From REEB506 sp049317545 (GTDB lineage: Bacteria > Pseudomonadota > Alphaproteobacteria > Caulobacterales > Aquidulcibacteraceae), in NCBI GenBank assembly GCA_049317545.1, contig JBMOIB010000004.1, forward strand, positions 19,395-83,394: a DNA stretch of 64,000 nt, given 5' to 3'. Shown here one piece after another: positions 24,491 through 32,606 of the stretch (within the stretch, counting starts at the first letter, position 1; each line of letters opens with the position of its first letter). The position numbers were made by a program, and so were the translations under genes. The notes below the pieces were generated by a model. That model had not been told where the DNA came from and ran no database searches. It worked only from the letters and a program-made list of their open reading frames with translations.

Positions 24491-24952
24491 ATGTCGAACG
24501 ACCTCTCTCCCCTTTACCGCACTCTCGTCGGCTTTGACCGCATCAACCAGCTCATGGACCAGGCGCTGCGCAATGACGGCGTCGGCGGCTACCCGCCCTT
24601 CAACATCGAGCAGACCGGCGAAGACACGTTCCGGATCGAGTTGGCCGTGGCCGGATTCTCCGAGGACGAACTGTCGATCGAGTACCGCGAAAACAGCCTG
24701 ATCGTTTCCGGCCGCAAGGCGCCGGTCGAGGAAGCCCGCCGCTTCCTGCACCGCGGGATCGCGGAGCGCAATTTCGAGCGCAAGTTCGGCCTCGCCGACT
24801 ATGTCCGCGTCGACGGCGCCCGCTTGGTCAACGGCATGCTGACCGTCGATCTCGTGCGCATCGTCCCCGACAGCTTGAAGCCGCGGAAAATTTCGATCGC
24901 GACGGGCAAACCGGTTCGCGCGACGCGCATCGACGCGGTCGCCGCCGAATAA
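24491..24952 (+). CDS. Small heat-shock protein, Hsp20/IbpA family
   Basis: The protein has 153 residues with an alpha-crystallin domain from about residue 35. PPFNIEQTGEDTFRIELAVAGF opens the domain (P-P-Y/F-N-I-E strand), followed by ELSIEYRENSLIVSGRK and FERKFGLADYVRVDGARLVN with GMLTVDLVRIVP. The N-terminus FDRINQLMDQAL is the usual helical stretch. It is an ATP-independent holdase. The leader upstream carries an RpoH-type promoter and a ROSE-like thermometer, which fits heat induction. It ends 10 bases before the convergent GST-like gene. Confidence 0.93.
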   Translation: MSNDLSPLYRTLVGFDRINQLMDQALRNDGVGGYPPFNIEQTGEDTFRIELAVAGFSEDELSIEYRENSLIVSGRKAPVEEARRFLHRGIAERNFERKFGLADYVRVDGARLVNGMLTVDLVRIVPDSLKPRKISIATGKPVRATRIDAVAAE

Positions 24953-24962
24953 CCGCCGCCTA

Positions 24963-25940
24963 CTAAGCGAGGATTGCGACGGCCTCGGCGCCCAGGCGGG
25001 CGTCGAGGTCGCTGGTTCGCGCCGCCGCAAAGCGCGCGCGCAACGCCGCGAACGCTTTGGCGGCGTATTTCTGCGGCTCCTGGCTGTAGGGCGCGCCTTC
25101 AAGGTCGATCGTGTACGGCGTATCGCCGGCGCGCGCGTTGGCCGCACTCCAGACGAGGAACGTCGTCACGTCGGACGCGAGCAGCGGCGCGAGCGTTGCG
25201 AACACTTCGTCCGGCGCATCCCAATCGCCCTGCAGGGCCGGCTCGAGCATGCGGTCGACATAATCCACCACATGCGGGCAATGAGCGCGCAGGATGCCAC
25301 CCGGCGTCGGGTCCGAGAGCAATTGCTGGACTTGTCCGAACACGCCGAAATCGGCGAGCGCCGGGCGATGTCCGAACAGGTATGGCCGCAGGCGCAAATG
25401 CGCCTCCAAAAGATCGGCGAAACGGCGGAACGAGCGCTCGATGAAGGGGCCCGTCACGGCGTTCGATCCGACGAAATGCAGGCGCCCGGTCATGCGCTCG
25501 CGCACGGCGGCCTCGAGCGGGCGACGATCCGGCGGCGGGTCGTCCTTCGTCATCATGTCGACGATGCGCTTGGCCGCCCAAAGCTGATCGGCCTCGTAGC
25601 CCCAGCGAAAATGGAACATAGCCTTGTTGAGCCATTCGTCGGCGTAGTCCTCGAGCAGCGCCGAGACGAAGGCGCACGACGGGTCCGGCGGAACGATCGA
25701 CGGCTCGGGATGCGCAGCTTCGAGGCGCTCTAGGATCGGCGTCGAGTCCTGCATCGCCTGCTCCTCGGAATCGACCAGCAATGGCACGAGCGGAAGCTTG
25801 GCGTATTTGGCGAACTCCGCCTGCGCCGCGCCGGCCCGAGGGATCCAAACGTGCTCAAGCCCCTTGTAGCGGAGGTAGGAGCGCACCTTCACGGAATAGG
25901 GCGACAGATCCGCGCCAAACAGGCGCAACGGCGGCTTCAT
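24963..25940 (-). CDS. Glutathione S-transferase family protein, long form
   Basis: The protein has 325 residues, longer than the usual 200-230. The N-terminal thioredoxin-like domain is LRLFGADLSPYSVKVRSYLR with Ser where many GSTs have a catalytic Ser/Cys/Tyr. EQAMQDSTPILERLEAAHPEP holds the glutathione-contacting Q-D-S-T (E-S-x-x-like) motif. The C-terminal helical domain includes LFGHRPALADFGVFGQVQQL. The tail beyond residue 230 is an extra alanine-rich helical region. The function (conjugation, dehalogenation or a structural role) cannot be assigned. It is convergent with hsp20 and 19 bases downstream of kdsD, so it may share that gene's transcript. Confidence 0.85.
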   Translation of the reverse strand: MKPPLRLFGADLSPYSVKVRSYLRYKGLEHVWIPRAGAAQAEFAKYAKLPLVPLLVDSEEQAMQDSTPILERLEAAHPEPSIVPPDPSCAFVSALLEDYADEWLNKAMFHFRWGYEADQLWAAKRIVDMMTKDDPPPDRRPLEAAVRERMTGRLHFVGSNAVTGPFIERSFRRFADLLEAHLRLRPYLFGHRPALADFGVFGQVQQLLSDPTPGGILRAHCPHVVDYVDRMLEPALQGDWDAPDEVFATLAPLLASDVTTFLVWSAANARAGDTPYTIDLEGAPYSQEPQKYAAKAFAALRARFAAARTSDLDARLGAEAVAILA

Positions 25941-25959
25941 GGTCTTCTCCCCTGCAGCG

Positions 25960-26943
25960 TTAGCGGGCGCCGGCGGACAACAGATCGTGCATGTGGATGA
26001 CGCCCACCGGCCGGCCCGCCTCGACGACGAACACCGCCAAAATCTTCTTCTCGTCCATCATCGCGATCGCATCGGCGAGCGGCGCGGCCGCATCGATGTG
26101 CTTCGGCGCGCCGGACATGAGAGCCTCGACCGTACCGGCGAACGTTTCGGGCGTCAGGCGCCGACGCAGATCGCCGTCGGTGACAACGCCGATCAATTGG
26201 CCGCCGGCGTCGACGACGCCTGCGGCGCCGATGCCGCCGCGCGTCATCGCTTCCAAGACGTCCGGCACACGCGCGCCAGCGGAGACGAGCGGCAAATTCT
26301 CACCCGCGCGCATGACGTCGCGCACATGCTTGAGCAGAGCGCCAAGTTTGCCGCCCGGATGCAGGCGACCGAAGGCACGCTGGTCGAAGCCGGCGGCCCG
26401 CAGCAGCGCCACGGCGAGCGCATCGCCCATGGCGAGGCACATTGTGGTGGAGGTCGTCGGCGCTGGCGCCTCTTCGCTGGCTTCGCCGCAATCGGGAAGC
26501 GTCAACGCGACTGTTGCGGCGCGCGCCAAAGCGCTGTCCGGCCGAAGCGTCATGCCAATGAGCGGAATGCCGAGGCGGCGGCAATGATGAATCAGGTCGG
26601 TCAGTTCGGCCGTATCGCCCGACCGCGAAAGGGCGAGAACGCAATCGCGGTCGGTGATCATGCCGAGGTCGCCATGGCTGGCTTCGGCCGGGTGCACGAA
26701 GTGCGCGGGCCATCCGGTGGAGGCGAAGGTCGCGGCGATCTTGCGGGCGATGTGGCCGCTCTTGCCCATGCCGGTCACGACGATCCGGCCGGTGGCGCCG
26801 GCCAGCGCGCGACAGGCCGCCACGAAGGCGACGCCCAATTCTCCATCGAGCGCATTCTTCATGGCCAAGAGGCCCTGGGCCTCGGCGTCGAGGGTTTCGG
26901 CGGCGGCGGCGCGCAGGGCGGCGGCGTCAAATGAAATGCTCAT
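25960..26943 (-). CDS. kdsD: Arabinose-5-phosphate isomerase, KpsF/GutQ family
   Basis: The protein has 327 residues with a SIS domain and two CBS domains. SIS signature: GRIVVTGMGKSGHIARKIAA, then HPAEASHGDLGMI and ALSRSGDTAEL. CBS domains: DVMRAGENLPLVS through GVVTDGDLRRRL, and DAIAMMDEKKILAVFVVE through GVIHMHDLL. It isomerises ribulose-5-phosphate to arabinose-5-phosphate, the first step of Kdo (LPS core) synthesis. KdsA, the next enzyme of the pathway, is encoded nearby at 28094. The ATG at 26943 is used. The gene is divergent from galE. Confidence 0.93.
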   Translation of the reverse strand: MSISFDAAALRAAAAETLDAEAQGLLAMKNALDGELGVAFVAACRALAGATGRIVVTGMGKSGHIARKIAATFASTGWPAHFVHPAEASHGDLGMITDRDCVLALSRSGDTAELTDLIHHCRRLGIPLIGMTLRPDSALARAATVALTLPDCGEASEEAPAPTTSTTMCLAMGDALAVALLRAAGFDQRAFGRLHPGGKLGALLKHVRDVMRAGENLPLVSAGARVPDVLEAMTRGGIGAAGVVDAGGQLIGVVTDGDLRRRLTPETFAGTVEALMSGAPKHIDAAAPLADAIAMMDEKKILAVFVVEAGRPVGVIHMHDLLSAGAR

Positions 26944-27055
26944 GGGACCACATAAGGCCAAGCCGCGGTCCACGCCAACGCCACCCGTCCCTGGACCACC
27001 GGCGCCGAACATGCATTGACCATTCCGTCGGGCCGATTGTGGTGGAGGCGAAGGC

Positions 27056-28048
27056 ATGGGCGAGCAGACGATCCTGGTGACCGGCGGCGCCGGCTATGTT
27101 GGCGCGCACGCGTGTTTCGCTTTGGCGCAGGCCGGATATCGCATCGCGGTCGTCGATTCCCTGGCCAACGGCCATCGCCGGTTCGCCAAATACGGCCCCC
27201 TGTTCGAGATCGATATCCGCGACCAGGCCGCGCTCACGCAGGTGCTGGCGGAAACCAAGCCGGCCGCCGTCCTGCATTTCGCCGCCCTCATCGAGGTGGG
27301 CGAGAGCGTCAAGGACCCGGCCTCGTTCTATGACGTCAACGTCCGCGGAACCTTGAACCTGCTCGCCGCGATGCGGACGGCCGGCGTCGACAAAATCGTC
27401 TTCTCGTCGACCTGCGCGACCTATGGCCCGCCCCAGCGGCTGCCGCTCGATGAAACGCACCCGCAGGCGCCGATCAATCCATATGGCTGGACCAAGTTGA
27501 TGATCGAGCGCGCCATCCTGGACATGGGCGCCGCCTACGGCGTCAAGGCGGCGATCCTGCGCTATTTCAACGCCGCCGGCGCGGCGCCGGACGAGGGCCT
27601 CGGCGAGCGCCACAGCCCGGAAACCCACGCCATTCCGCTGGCGCTGTTCGCTCTGCTTGGTCGGCGCCAAGGCTTTTCGGTGTTCGGAACCGATTACGAC
27701 ACGCGCGACGGCACTGCGGTGCGCGACTACATCCACGTCCTGGATCTCGCCGACGCCCACGTCCGCGCGCTCAAGCGCCTGCTCGACGGCGGCGACCCAC
27801 AGGCCTTCAATCTCGGCGTAGGCGATGGCGTCACTGTCAAAGAGCTTCTCGCCGCTATCGAACGGGTCACCGGCCGCCGCCTCGACGCCGCCCTTGCGGA
27901 CCGACGCCCCGGCGACGCGCCCGCCCTCATCGCCGACGCCCGTAAAGCCGCCGACATGCTCGGCTGGCGACCGACCCGCAGCCTCGACGCCATCCTCACG
28001 GACGCGTGGCGATGGCACGGCGAAGTCGAGCCGGCGCTGTTCGGCTGA
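27056..28048 (+). CDS. galE: UDP-glucose 4-epimerase
   Basis: The protein has 330 residues of the extended SDR family. The NAD loop is ILVTGGAGYVGAHACFALAQ. The active site is in INPYGWTKLMIERAILD (Y-x-x-x-K), with the preceding FSSTCATYGPPQRLPLDE strand. YFNAAGAAPDEGLGERHSPE is the sugar-binding loop of GalE enzymes. It interconverts UDP-glucose and UDP-galactose for surface polysaccharide. The ATG at 27056 follows a GGTGGAGGCG ribosome site. Its neighbours are kdsD, kdsA and a glycosyltransferase, so an envelope sugar role is likely. Confidence 0.93.
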   Translation: MGEQTILVTGGAGYVGAHACFALAQAGYRIAVVDSLANGHRRFAKYGPLFEIDIRDQAALTQVLAETKPAAVLHFAALIEVGESVKDPASFYDVNVRGTLNLLAAMRTAGVDKIVFSSTCATYGPPQRLPLDETHPQAPINPYGWTKLMIERAILDMGAAYGVKAAILRYFNAAGAAPDEGLGERHSPETHAIPLALFALLGRRQGFSVFGTDYDTRDGTAVRDYIHVLDLADAHVRALKRLLDGGDPQAFNLGVGDGVTVKELLAAIERVTGRRLDAALADRRPGDAPALIADARKAADMLGWRPTRSLDAILTDAWRWHGEVEPALFG

Positions 28049-28093
28049 TCCCTGGCGGTTGAGGTCGCCCGCGCCCCGTCCTATGTGGGGCGC

Positions 28094-28945
28094 ATGACCG
28101 CTCCCAACGCTATCGTCAACGTCCCCCGCCCCGCGGGCCCGCCCGTGCAAATCGGCAACGATTTGCCGCTCACTTTCATTTGCGGCCCCTGCGCCATGGA
28201 GAGCCGCGAGCACGCGCTCGAAACGGCGGAATGGCTGAAAGAGACGTTCGCCAAGGCCGGCGCGGGGTTCATCTACAAAACGAGCTTCGACAAGGCGAAC
28301 CGGTCGAGCCTGAAGGGCGCGCGCGGCGCGGGGCTGGATTATGCGGGGCCGGTTTTCCAGGAAATCCGGGAGCGGTTGAACATCCCGGTCCTCACCGACG
28401 TGCATCTGCCCGATCAATGCGCAGCGGTCGCCGAGGTCGCGGACGTGCTCCAGATCCCGGCCTTTCTGTCGCGCCAGACTGATCTCCTGGTCGCCGCGGC
28501 CGAGACCGGACGGGCGATCAACGTCAAAAAGGGCCAGTTCCTCGCCCCCTGGGACATGAAAAACGTCGTCGCCAAAATCACCGGATCCGGAAACTCGAAC
28601 GTCCTCACCTGCGAGCGCGGCGTCAGTTTCGGCTACAACACGCTCGTCTCGGACATGCGCGCATTGCCGATCCTCAAGGCGATCGGCGCGCCGGTCGTGT
28701 TCGACGCGACACATTCGGTCCAGCAGCCCGGCGGACGCGGCGAATCCTCTGGCGGCGAACGGGAATTCGTCCCCGTCCTGGCGCGCGCCGCGGTGGCGAT
28801 CGGGGTTGCGGCGGTGTTCATCGAGAGCCATCCCAACCCTGACCAAGCGCCGAGCGACGGGCCAAATATGGTGCCGTTCGCCGAACTGCCGGGCCTGATC
28901 GCCGACCTGATGCGCTTCGACGCCCTGGCCAAAGGTCGGGCGTGA
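28094..28945 (+). CDS. kdsA: 3-deoxy-8-phosphooctulonate (Kdo8P) synthase
   Basis: The protein has 283 residues with the class I aldolase-like TIM barrel. FICGPCAMESREHALETAEW, YKTSFDKANRSS (PEP and Arg5P binding), DVHLPDQCAAVAEVADVLQIP, ARQTDL-like GRAINVKKGQFLAPWDM and TERG-like LTCERGVSFGYNTLVSDMR match KdsA. It condenses phosphoenolpyruvate and arabinose-5-phosphate into Kdo8P. An in-frame GTG at 28085 would add three residues; the ATG at 28094 is preferred. Product from kdsD, encoded 1.1 kb upstream and divergent, is its substrate. Confidence 0.95.
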   Translation: MTAPNAIVNVPRPAGPPVQIGNDLPLTFICGPCAMESREHALETAEWLKETFAKAGAGFIYKTSFDKANRSSLKGARGAGLDYAGPVFQEIRERLNIPVLTDVHLPDQCAAVAEVADVLQIPAFLSRQTDLLVAAAETGRAINVKKGQFLAPWDMKNVVAKITGSGNSNVLTCERGVSFGYNTLVSDMRALPILKAIGAPVVFDATHSVQQPGGRGESSGGEREFVPVLARAAVAIGVAAVFIESHPNPDQAPSDGPNMVPFAELPGLIADLMRFDALAKGRA

Positions 28946-29033
28946 TCACTGAACGGCGTTTTGCGTCAGACGTTTGACCTCCACGCGACGGTTCCGTTAC
29001 ACGGAAGGCGATCGGGGCGGTCAGGGTATTGGG

Positions 29034-30077
29034 ATGCGCGTGCTGCATGTTATGGCCGGCGCCAAAGAAGGCGGCGCCGAAACCATGATGCTCGACGGTG
29101 CGCTGGCCTTGGCCGAGGCCGGCGTGGAGCAGCATGTGGTGACGCGCGCCGACGCGCCCGATCGCCTTGACGCGCTCCGAGCCGCCGGCGTGGCAGTGAC
29201 AACCGCACGGTTCGACAAGTTCTGGCGCGGCGAAACCTCAGCCAAAATCAAGGCGGCGCACGACGCCCTGCAACCCGACGTCATTCATTATTGGATGGGC
29301 CGGGCGGGCGAATTCGCGCCGCGCCGGTGGCGCTCTAAAAGCCTTGGGTGGTATGGCGGCTATTACAAGCTGAGCCGGTTCCGCAATTGCGCCTGGCACG
29401 TCGGCGTCACCACGGACATTGCGCGCTTCATCATCGAACAGGGCGCCCCCGCGGACCGGGTCGGGGTCCTGCAAACCTACGCCAACATCGAAGCCGCACC
29501 GCCGGTCTCACGCGAAAGCCTTTCAACGCCTGACGACGCGCCGGTCGTGCTCGCGCTGGCACGCCTCCATTGGAAAAAGGGCATCGACACCTTGATCGAC
29601 GCCCTTTCCGATCTGCCGGGCGTCTACGGCTGGATCGCGGGCGCAGGCCCCCTGGAGGCCGAACTCAAGGCGCGCGCAAGCGCCGCCGGGCTCGACGGGC
29701 GGATCCGGTTTCTCGGTTGGCGGACCGATCGCTCGGCCCTTCTGGCGGCCTGCGACGTGGTGGCGTTCCCTTCCCGCTACGAGCCGTTCGGAACCGTGAC
29801 CGTGGAGGCTTGGGCGGCGGGCAAGCCGCTCGTGGTGGCCAACGCCGCCGGCCCCGCGGCGACCGTCACGCCAGATCAGGACGCGCTTTTGGTCGCGCGC
29901 GACGACGTGCGCGCGCTTCGCGACGCGATCCGCCGAGTCCTGGAAGACGCTGAAACGGCCCACCGGCTCGTCGAGAACGGTCGCCGCGCCTACGAGTCCG
30001 GCTATACGCGCCAAGCCTTCGTGCGCGCAGCCATGGCGCTCTACGACAAGATCAAGGTGGCGGCGGCCGGGCACTGA
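29034..30077 (+). CDS. GT4-family glycosyltransferase
   Basis: The protein has 347 residues of GT-B fold. MRVLHVMAGAKEGGAETMML opens the acceptor domain. The donor domain has VLALARLHWKKGIDTLIDAL, a GAGPLEAELK loop, RIRFLGWRTDRSALLAACDV and the GT4 pair FPSRYEPFGTVTVEAWAAGK (E-x7-E). Donor and acceptor sugars are unknown, but the position after kdsA suggests LPS or exopolysaccharide assembly. An upstream in-frame start near 28974 would add a poorly conserved stretch and has no ribosome site. The 3' end overlaps the convergent RibD-like gene by 26 bases. Confidence 0.9.
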   Translation: MRVLHVMAGAKEGGAETMMLDGALALAEAGVEQHVVTRADAPDRLDALRAAGVAVTTARFDKFWRGETSAKIKAAHDALQPDVIHYWMGRAGEFAPRRWRSKSLGWYGGYYKLSRFRNCAWHVGVTTDIARFIIEQGAPADRVGVLQTYANIEAAPPVSRESLSTPDDAPVVLALARLHWKKGIDTLIDALSDLPGVYGWIAGAGPLEAELKARASAAGLDGRIRFLGWRTDRSALLAACDVVAFPSRYEPFGTVTVEAWAAGKPLVVANAAGPAATVTPDQDALLVARDDVRALRDAIRRVLEDAETAHRLVENGRRAYESGYTRQAFVRAAMALYDKIKVAAAGH

Positions 30078-30687
30078 GGAGCCCCGCCGCGTCGAGCGCG
30101 CCCGCGAGGTCGGCGTCGTCCGTATAGAGCCGGGTTGCGCCGCCCCGCGCTGCGGCCTCGAGCGCAGCGCGCAGATTGCCGCCCTCAGACGCTTCGAACC
30201 GGGCGTCGAAGCCGGCCGCATCGCTGGAAAAGACGATCCAAGGCATTCCCTCGCGGACTACGCGAAAGAAACCGGCGTTGATCGTCTCGGCCTGCGTCGC
30301 TCCAACCCCCACGTCGACCCGGATGCCGGCAGCCCTAAGGCGGGCGAGACCTGCCCCGTCGGCGAAAGGGTGCGGATCCGCGGCCGCAACGACAACCCTG
30401 GTGACCTTGGCGGCAAGCAAAGCGTCGGTGCAGGACACGGCCCCGGACGACCGTTGGGCGCATGGCTCCAGCGTGACATAGGCCGTCGCGCCCTCGGCCC
30501 GCGCGCCCGCGACGGCGAGCGCCTGCTCCTCGGCATGGGGGCGGCCGCCGTCGCCGGTCGCCGCCTCGCCGACGATCGCGCCGTCGTGAACGAGGACGCA
30601 TCCGACGCTTGGATTGGGCGCCGTCCGCCCAAGCTGGGCGCTCGCGAGCGCCAGAGCGCGCGCCATGAAATCAAGATCGTCCGACAA
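30052..30687 (-). CDS. RibD-like cytidine/pyrimidine deaminase, reductase domain reduced
   Basis: The protein has 211 residues. The N-terminal CMP/dCMP-type deaminase domain is clear: LGRTAPNPSVGCVLVHDG, the zinc ligand HAEEQAL, and PCAQRSSGAVSCTDAL (P-C...C). YVTLEPCAQ matches the pyrimidine deaminase half of RibD. After INAGFFRVVREGMPWIV, the start of the RibD reductase domain, only about 60 residues remain, compared with about 200 in a full reductase. It could be a deaminase-only enzyme or a decayed ribD; the frame is intact. A genuine ribD may lie elsewhere. It is encoded opposite the GT4 gene's end. Confidence 0.75.
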   Translation of the reverse strand: MSDDLDFMARALALASAQLGRTAPNPSVGCVLVHDGAIVGEAATGDGGRPHAEEQALAVAGARAEGATAYVTLEPCAQRSSGAVSCTDALLAAKVTRVVVAAADPHPFADGAGLARLRAAGIRVDVGVGATQAETINAGFFRVVREGMPWIVFSSDAAGFDARFEASEGGNLRAALEAAARGGATRLYTDDADLAGALDAAGLLSARPPPP

Positions 30688-30753
30688 CGCGGCCCCTCAT
30701 TGACAGGCCCGCGCGCCGCGGGCCCACTGCGGGAAATTCAAGGGAGGCGCTCC

Positions 30754-31347
30754 ATGGCCGACGGACACCAGCAGGACCGCGCGACGTTCCATACGATGCA
30801 GGATAGCACCGCCGAAGATTGGGCCAAGATCGCCGCCTGCTCGGCGTCCTTCACCAAGGCCTTGCCCGGCCGGATCCTGACCCACCTCAAGCTCCTGGAC
30901 GGCGACTTCGGCGGCTTCGCCGTCGACCGCCTGACCCATTCCCTGCAAGCGGCGACCCTGGCGCACCGGGATGGCATGGACGAGGAATACGTCGTCTGCG
31001 CGCTCCTGCACGACATCGGCGACACGCTCGGCCCGTCCAATCACGCTGACATCGCTGCTGTGATTCTCAAACCCTATGTGTCCGAAGCCCACCATTGGAT
31101 GGTCGAGCACCATGGGGTTTTTCAGGGGTATTACTTTTTCCACCATCTTGGCCTGGATCGCACCATGCGGGACGCGTTCCGCGGTCATCCGTATTTCGAG
31201 CTGACGGCGCGGTTTTGCCACCGGCATGACCAGAACGCTTTTGACCCGGCCTACGACACGATGCCCTTGGCCGCCTTCGAGCCGATGGTGCAGCGGGTGT
31301 TCGAACGACCGAAGCGGTCAATCTATTTGCGCGCCGCGGCGGAATGA
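30754..31347 (+). CDS. HD-domain protein related to PhnZ/TmpB (mixed-valent diiron oxygenase-like)
   Basis: The protein has 197 residues. The metal ligands align with PhnZ: RLTHSLQAA, ALLHDIGDTL (HD), SNHADIAAVIL, WMVEHHGVFQG and HRHDQNAFDP. The ordering L-L-H-D-I-G-D, H-x-x-I-A-A and the W-M-V-E-H-H-G-x-F-Q block are diagnostic for this HD subgroup. PhnZ and TmpB cleave C-P bonds of 2-aminoethylphosphonate derivatives, using a Tyr and Glu in a Y-x-x-E motif just before the first His. Here that position reads DFGGFAV, so both are absent. The substrate is therefore probably different. No 2-oxoglutarate partner (PhnY) is nearby. Confidence 0.8.
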   Translation: MADGHQQDRATFHTMQDSTAEDWAKIAACSASFTKALPGRILTHLKLLDGDFGGFAVDRLTHSLQAATLAHRDGMDEEYVVCALLHDIGDTLGPSNHADIAAVILKPYVSEAHHWMVEHHGVFQGYYFFHHLGLDRTMRDAFRGHPYFELTARFCHRHDQNAFDPAYDTMPLAAFEPMVQRVFERPKRSIYLRAAAE

Positions 31348-31363
31348 TCGAAAACAGCCCCAG

Positions 31364-31371
31364 TTAACCAT
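31364..31371 (+). promoter_or_regulatory. CtrA-like TTAACCAT half-site
   Basis: TTAACCAT lies 85 bases before the start of the small gene at 31456, in an unusually AT-rich stretch (31361-31400) for this genome. It is the half-site recognised by the cell-cycle regulator CtrA in Caulobacter relatives. No second TTAA with 7-base spacing was found, so this is only suggestive. Confidence 0.3.
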
Positions 31372-31455
31372 ATTTATTGATAGGCAATTAAGACCCGTAA
31401 GCGAAAATAAGCGTCTAGAAGCCAGATGGCTTTGCCCCGCATCGAGGAGGGGGTG

Positions 31456-31656
31456 ATGAGCGCAACGAATGTACCATCCGTCCCGACATACCGGGAAATA
31501 TCGCTTGCTTTGGCGTCTTCATCGCCGCGCGTCCGCGAGGCGGCGTTGAGCGTGCGGCCGCCGGATCAGATGGATCCGCGCGAGATTCAGATCGTGCTCG
31601 ACGCCGTTCGTGAGCGCGACGCGCAGGTGCGCGGCGGCGTGGACATCAAAGCCTAA
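31456..31656 (+). CDS. Small hypothetical protein (66 residues)
   Basis: The protein has 66 residues starting MSATNVPSVPTYREIS. A strong GAGGAGGGGG ribosome site precedes the ATG at 31456. It is hydrophilic with predicted helices (SPRVREAALSVRPP, REIQIVLDAVRERDAQV) and no signal peptide. I do not recognise it. The 108-base region upstream is AT-rich with a CtrA-like half-site. Its stop overlaps the convergent dapF stop by four bases. Real-gene evidence is the ribosome site, the promoter-like region and codon usage consistent with neighbours. Confidence 0.6.
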   Translation: MSATNVPSVPTYREISLALASSSPRVREAALSVRPPDQMDPREIQIVLDAVRERDAQVRGGVDIKA

Positions 31657-32480
31657 CCTGCGCCTGCAAGCTCGCCGCGTCCCTCGAGTTCGACTGGGCC
31701 GGACATGATCACCCGGTCGTCCTTTGCGCGCCAACCGACTTCCAAGACCCCGCCGTCCAATTCGAGTTCGGCGTAGCGATCGATGAGCCCCATGCGGCTC
31801 GCCGCCACGACCGCAGCGCAGGCGCCGGTCCCGCAGGCCTTGGTCAACCCCGCGCCGCGCTCCCAGACCCGAAGCCGCAAGCTCCGTCGGCTGCGCACCG
31901 TGGCGAACCCCACATTGACGGCTTCCGGGAAGAACGGATCGCGCTCGATCATCGGGCCAATTTCGTGGATCGGAAGTTCGTCCACATTGTCGACGATGAA
32001 AACAGCATGCGGATTGCCCATGTTCACGCCGCCCGGGCCGACAAGCCCCCAGTGACCGGGCGCGGCATACTCCATGCGCACGGTGTCGGTGGCGCGCGCG
32101 ACCGGCACCTCTTCCCACTTGAGCAGCGGCGAGCCCATGTCCACCGTCACGCGGGCGCCGCCCTCGTTGAACGCGCTCAATAACCCGGCCGCCGTCTCGA
32201 TCTTCGAGGGGCGCGTCAGCCCCTCCTGCGCCAAGATCCAGCCGACGCAGCGCGCCGCGTTGCCGCACGCCGACACTTCGCCGCCGGAGGCGTTCCAGAT
32301 GCGCATGAAGGCGTCGCCGCGGATGGACGGTTCTATGGCGATGACCTGATCGCATCCGATGCCGGTCTCGCGATCAGCGATCTCGCGCACCTGGTCCGGC
32401 GCGAGGTTCAAGGCGCCGTAGTCGCGTGCGTCAAAAATGACGAAGTCATTGCCGCAGCCGTTCATTTTGAAATACCGCAT
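31653..32480 (-). CDS. dapF: Diaminopimelate epimerase
   Basis: The protein has 275 residues. MRYFKMNGCGNDFVIFDARD is the family N-terminus. The two catalytic cysteines sit in SACGNAARCVGW and KACGTGACAAVVA. MGNPHAVFIVDNVDELP binds the substrate loop. It converts LL- to meso-diaminopimelate for lysine and peptidoglycan. I start at the ATG at 32480, because the longer frame upstream overlaps the divergent pseudouridine synthase. In many alphaproteobacteria dapF sits next to mtaB and ftsY; here they are about 15 kb away, so the block has been split. Confidence 0.95.
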   Translation of the reverse strand: MRYFKMNGCGNDFVIFDARDYGALNLAPDQVREIADRETGIGCDQVIAIEPSIRGDAFMRIWNASGGEVSACGNAARCVGWILAQEGLTRPSKIETAAGLLSAFNEGGARVTVDMGSPLLKWEEVPVARATDTVRMEYAAPGHWGLVGPGGVNMGNPHAVFIVDNVDELPIHEIGPMIERDPFFPEAVNVGFATVRSRRSLRLRVWERGAGLTKACGTGACAAVVAASRMGLIDRYAELELDGGVLEVGWRAKDDRVIMSGPVELEGRGELAGAG

Positions 32481-32606
32481 CCGGCCTCCGCCGCCGCGAC
32501 CGGGGCCGGCCCGGTCCATGTCCACCGACCCAAATGATAGGCGCCTGATGATCTTTCGACAAATCCGGCGCTTGCGGCGACGGGCGATGGCGGGCGATGA
32601 AAAGAC

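Noticed and set aside
26927..28846. 639-residue open frame opposite galE and kdsA
   Set aside because: It spans two recognised plus-strand genes and has no family features.
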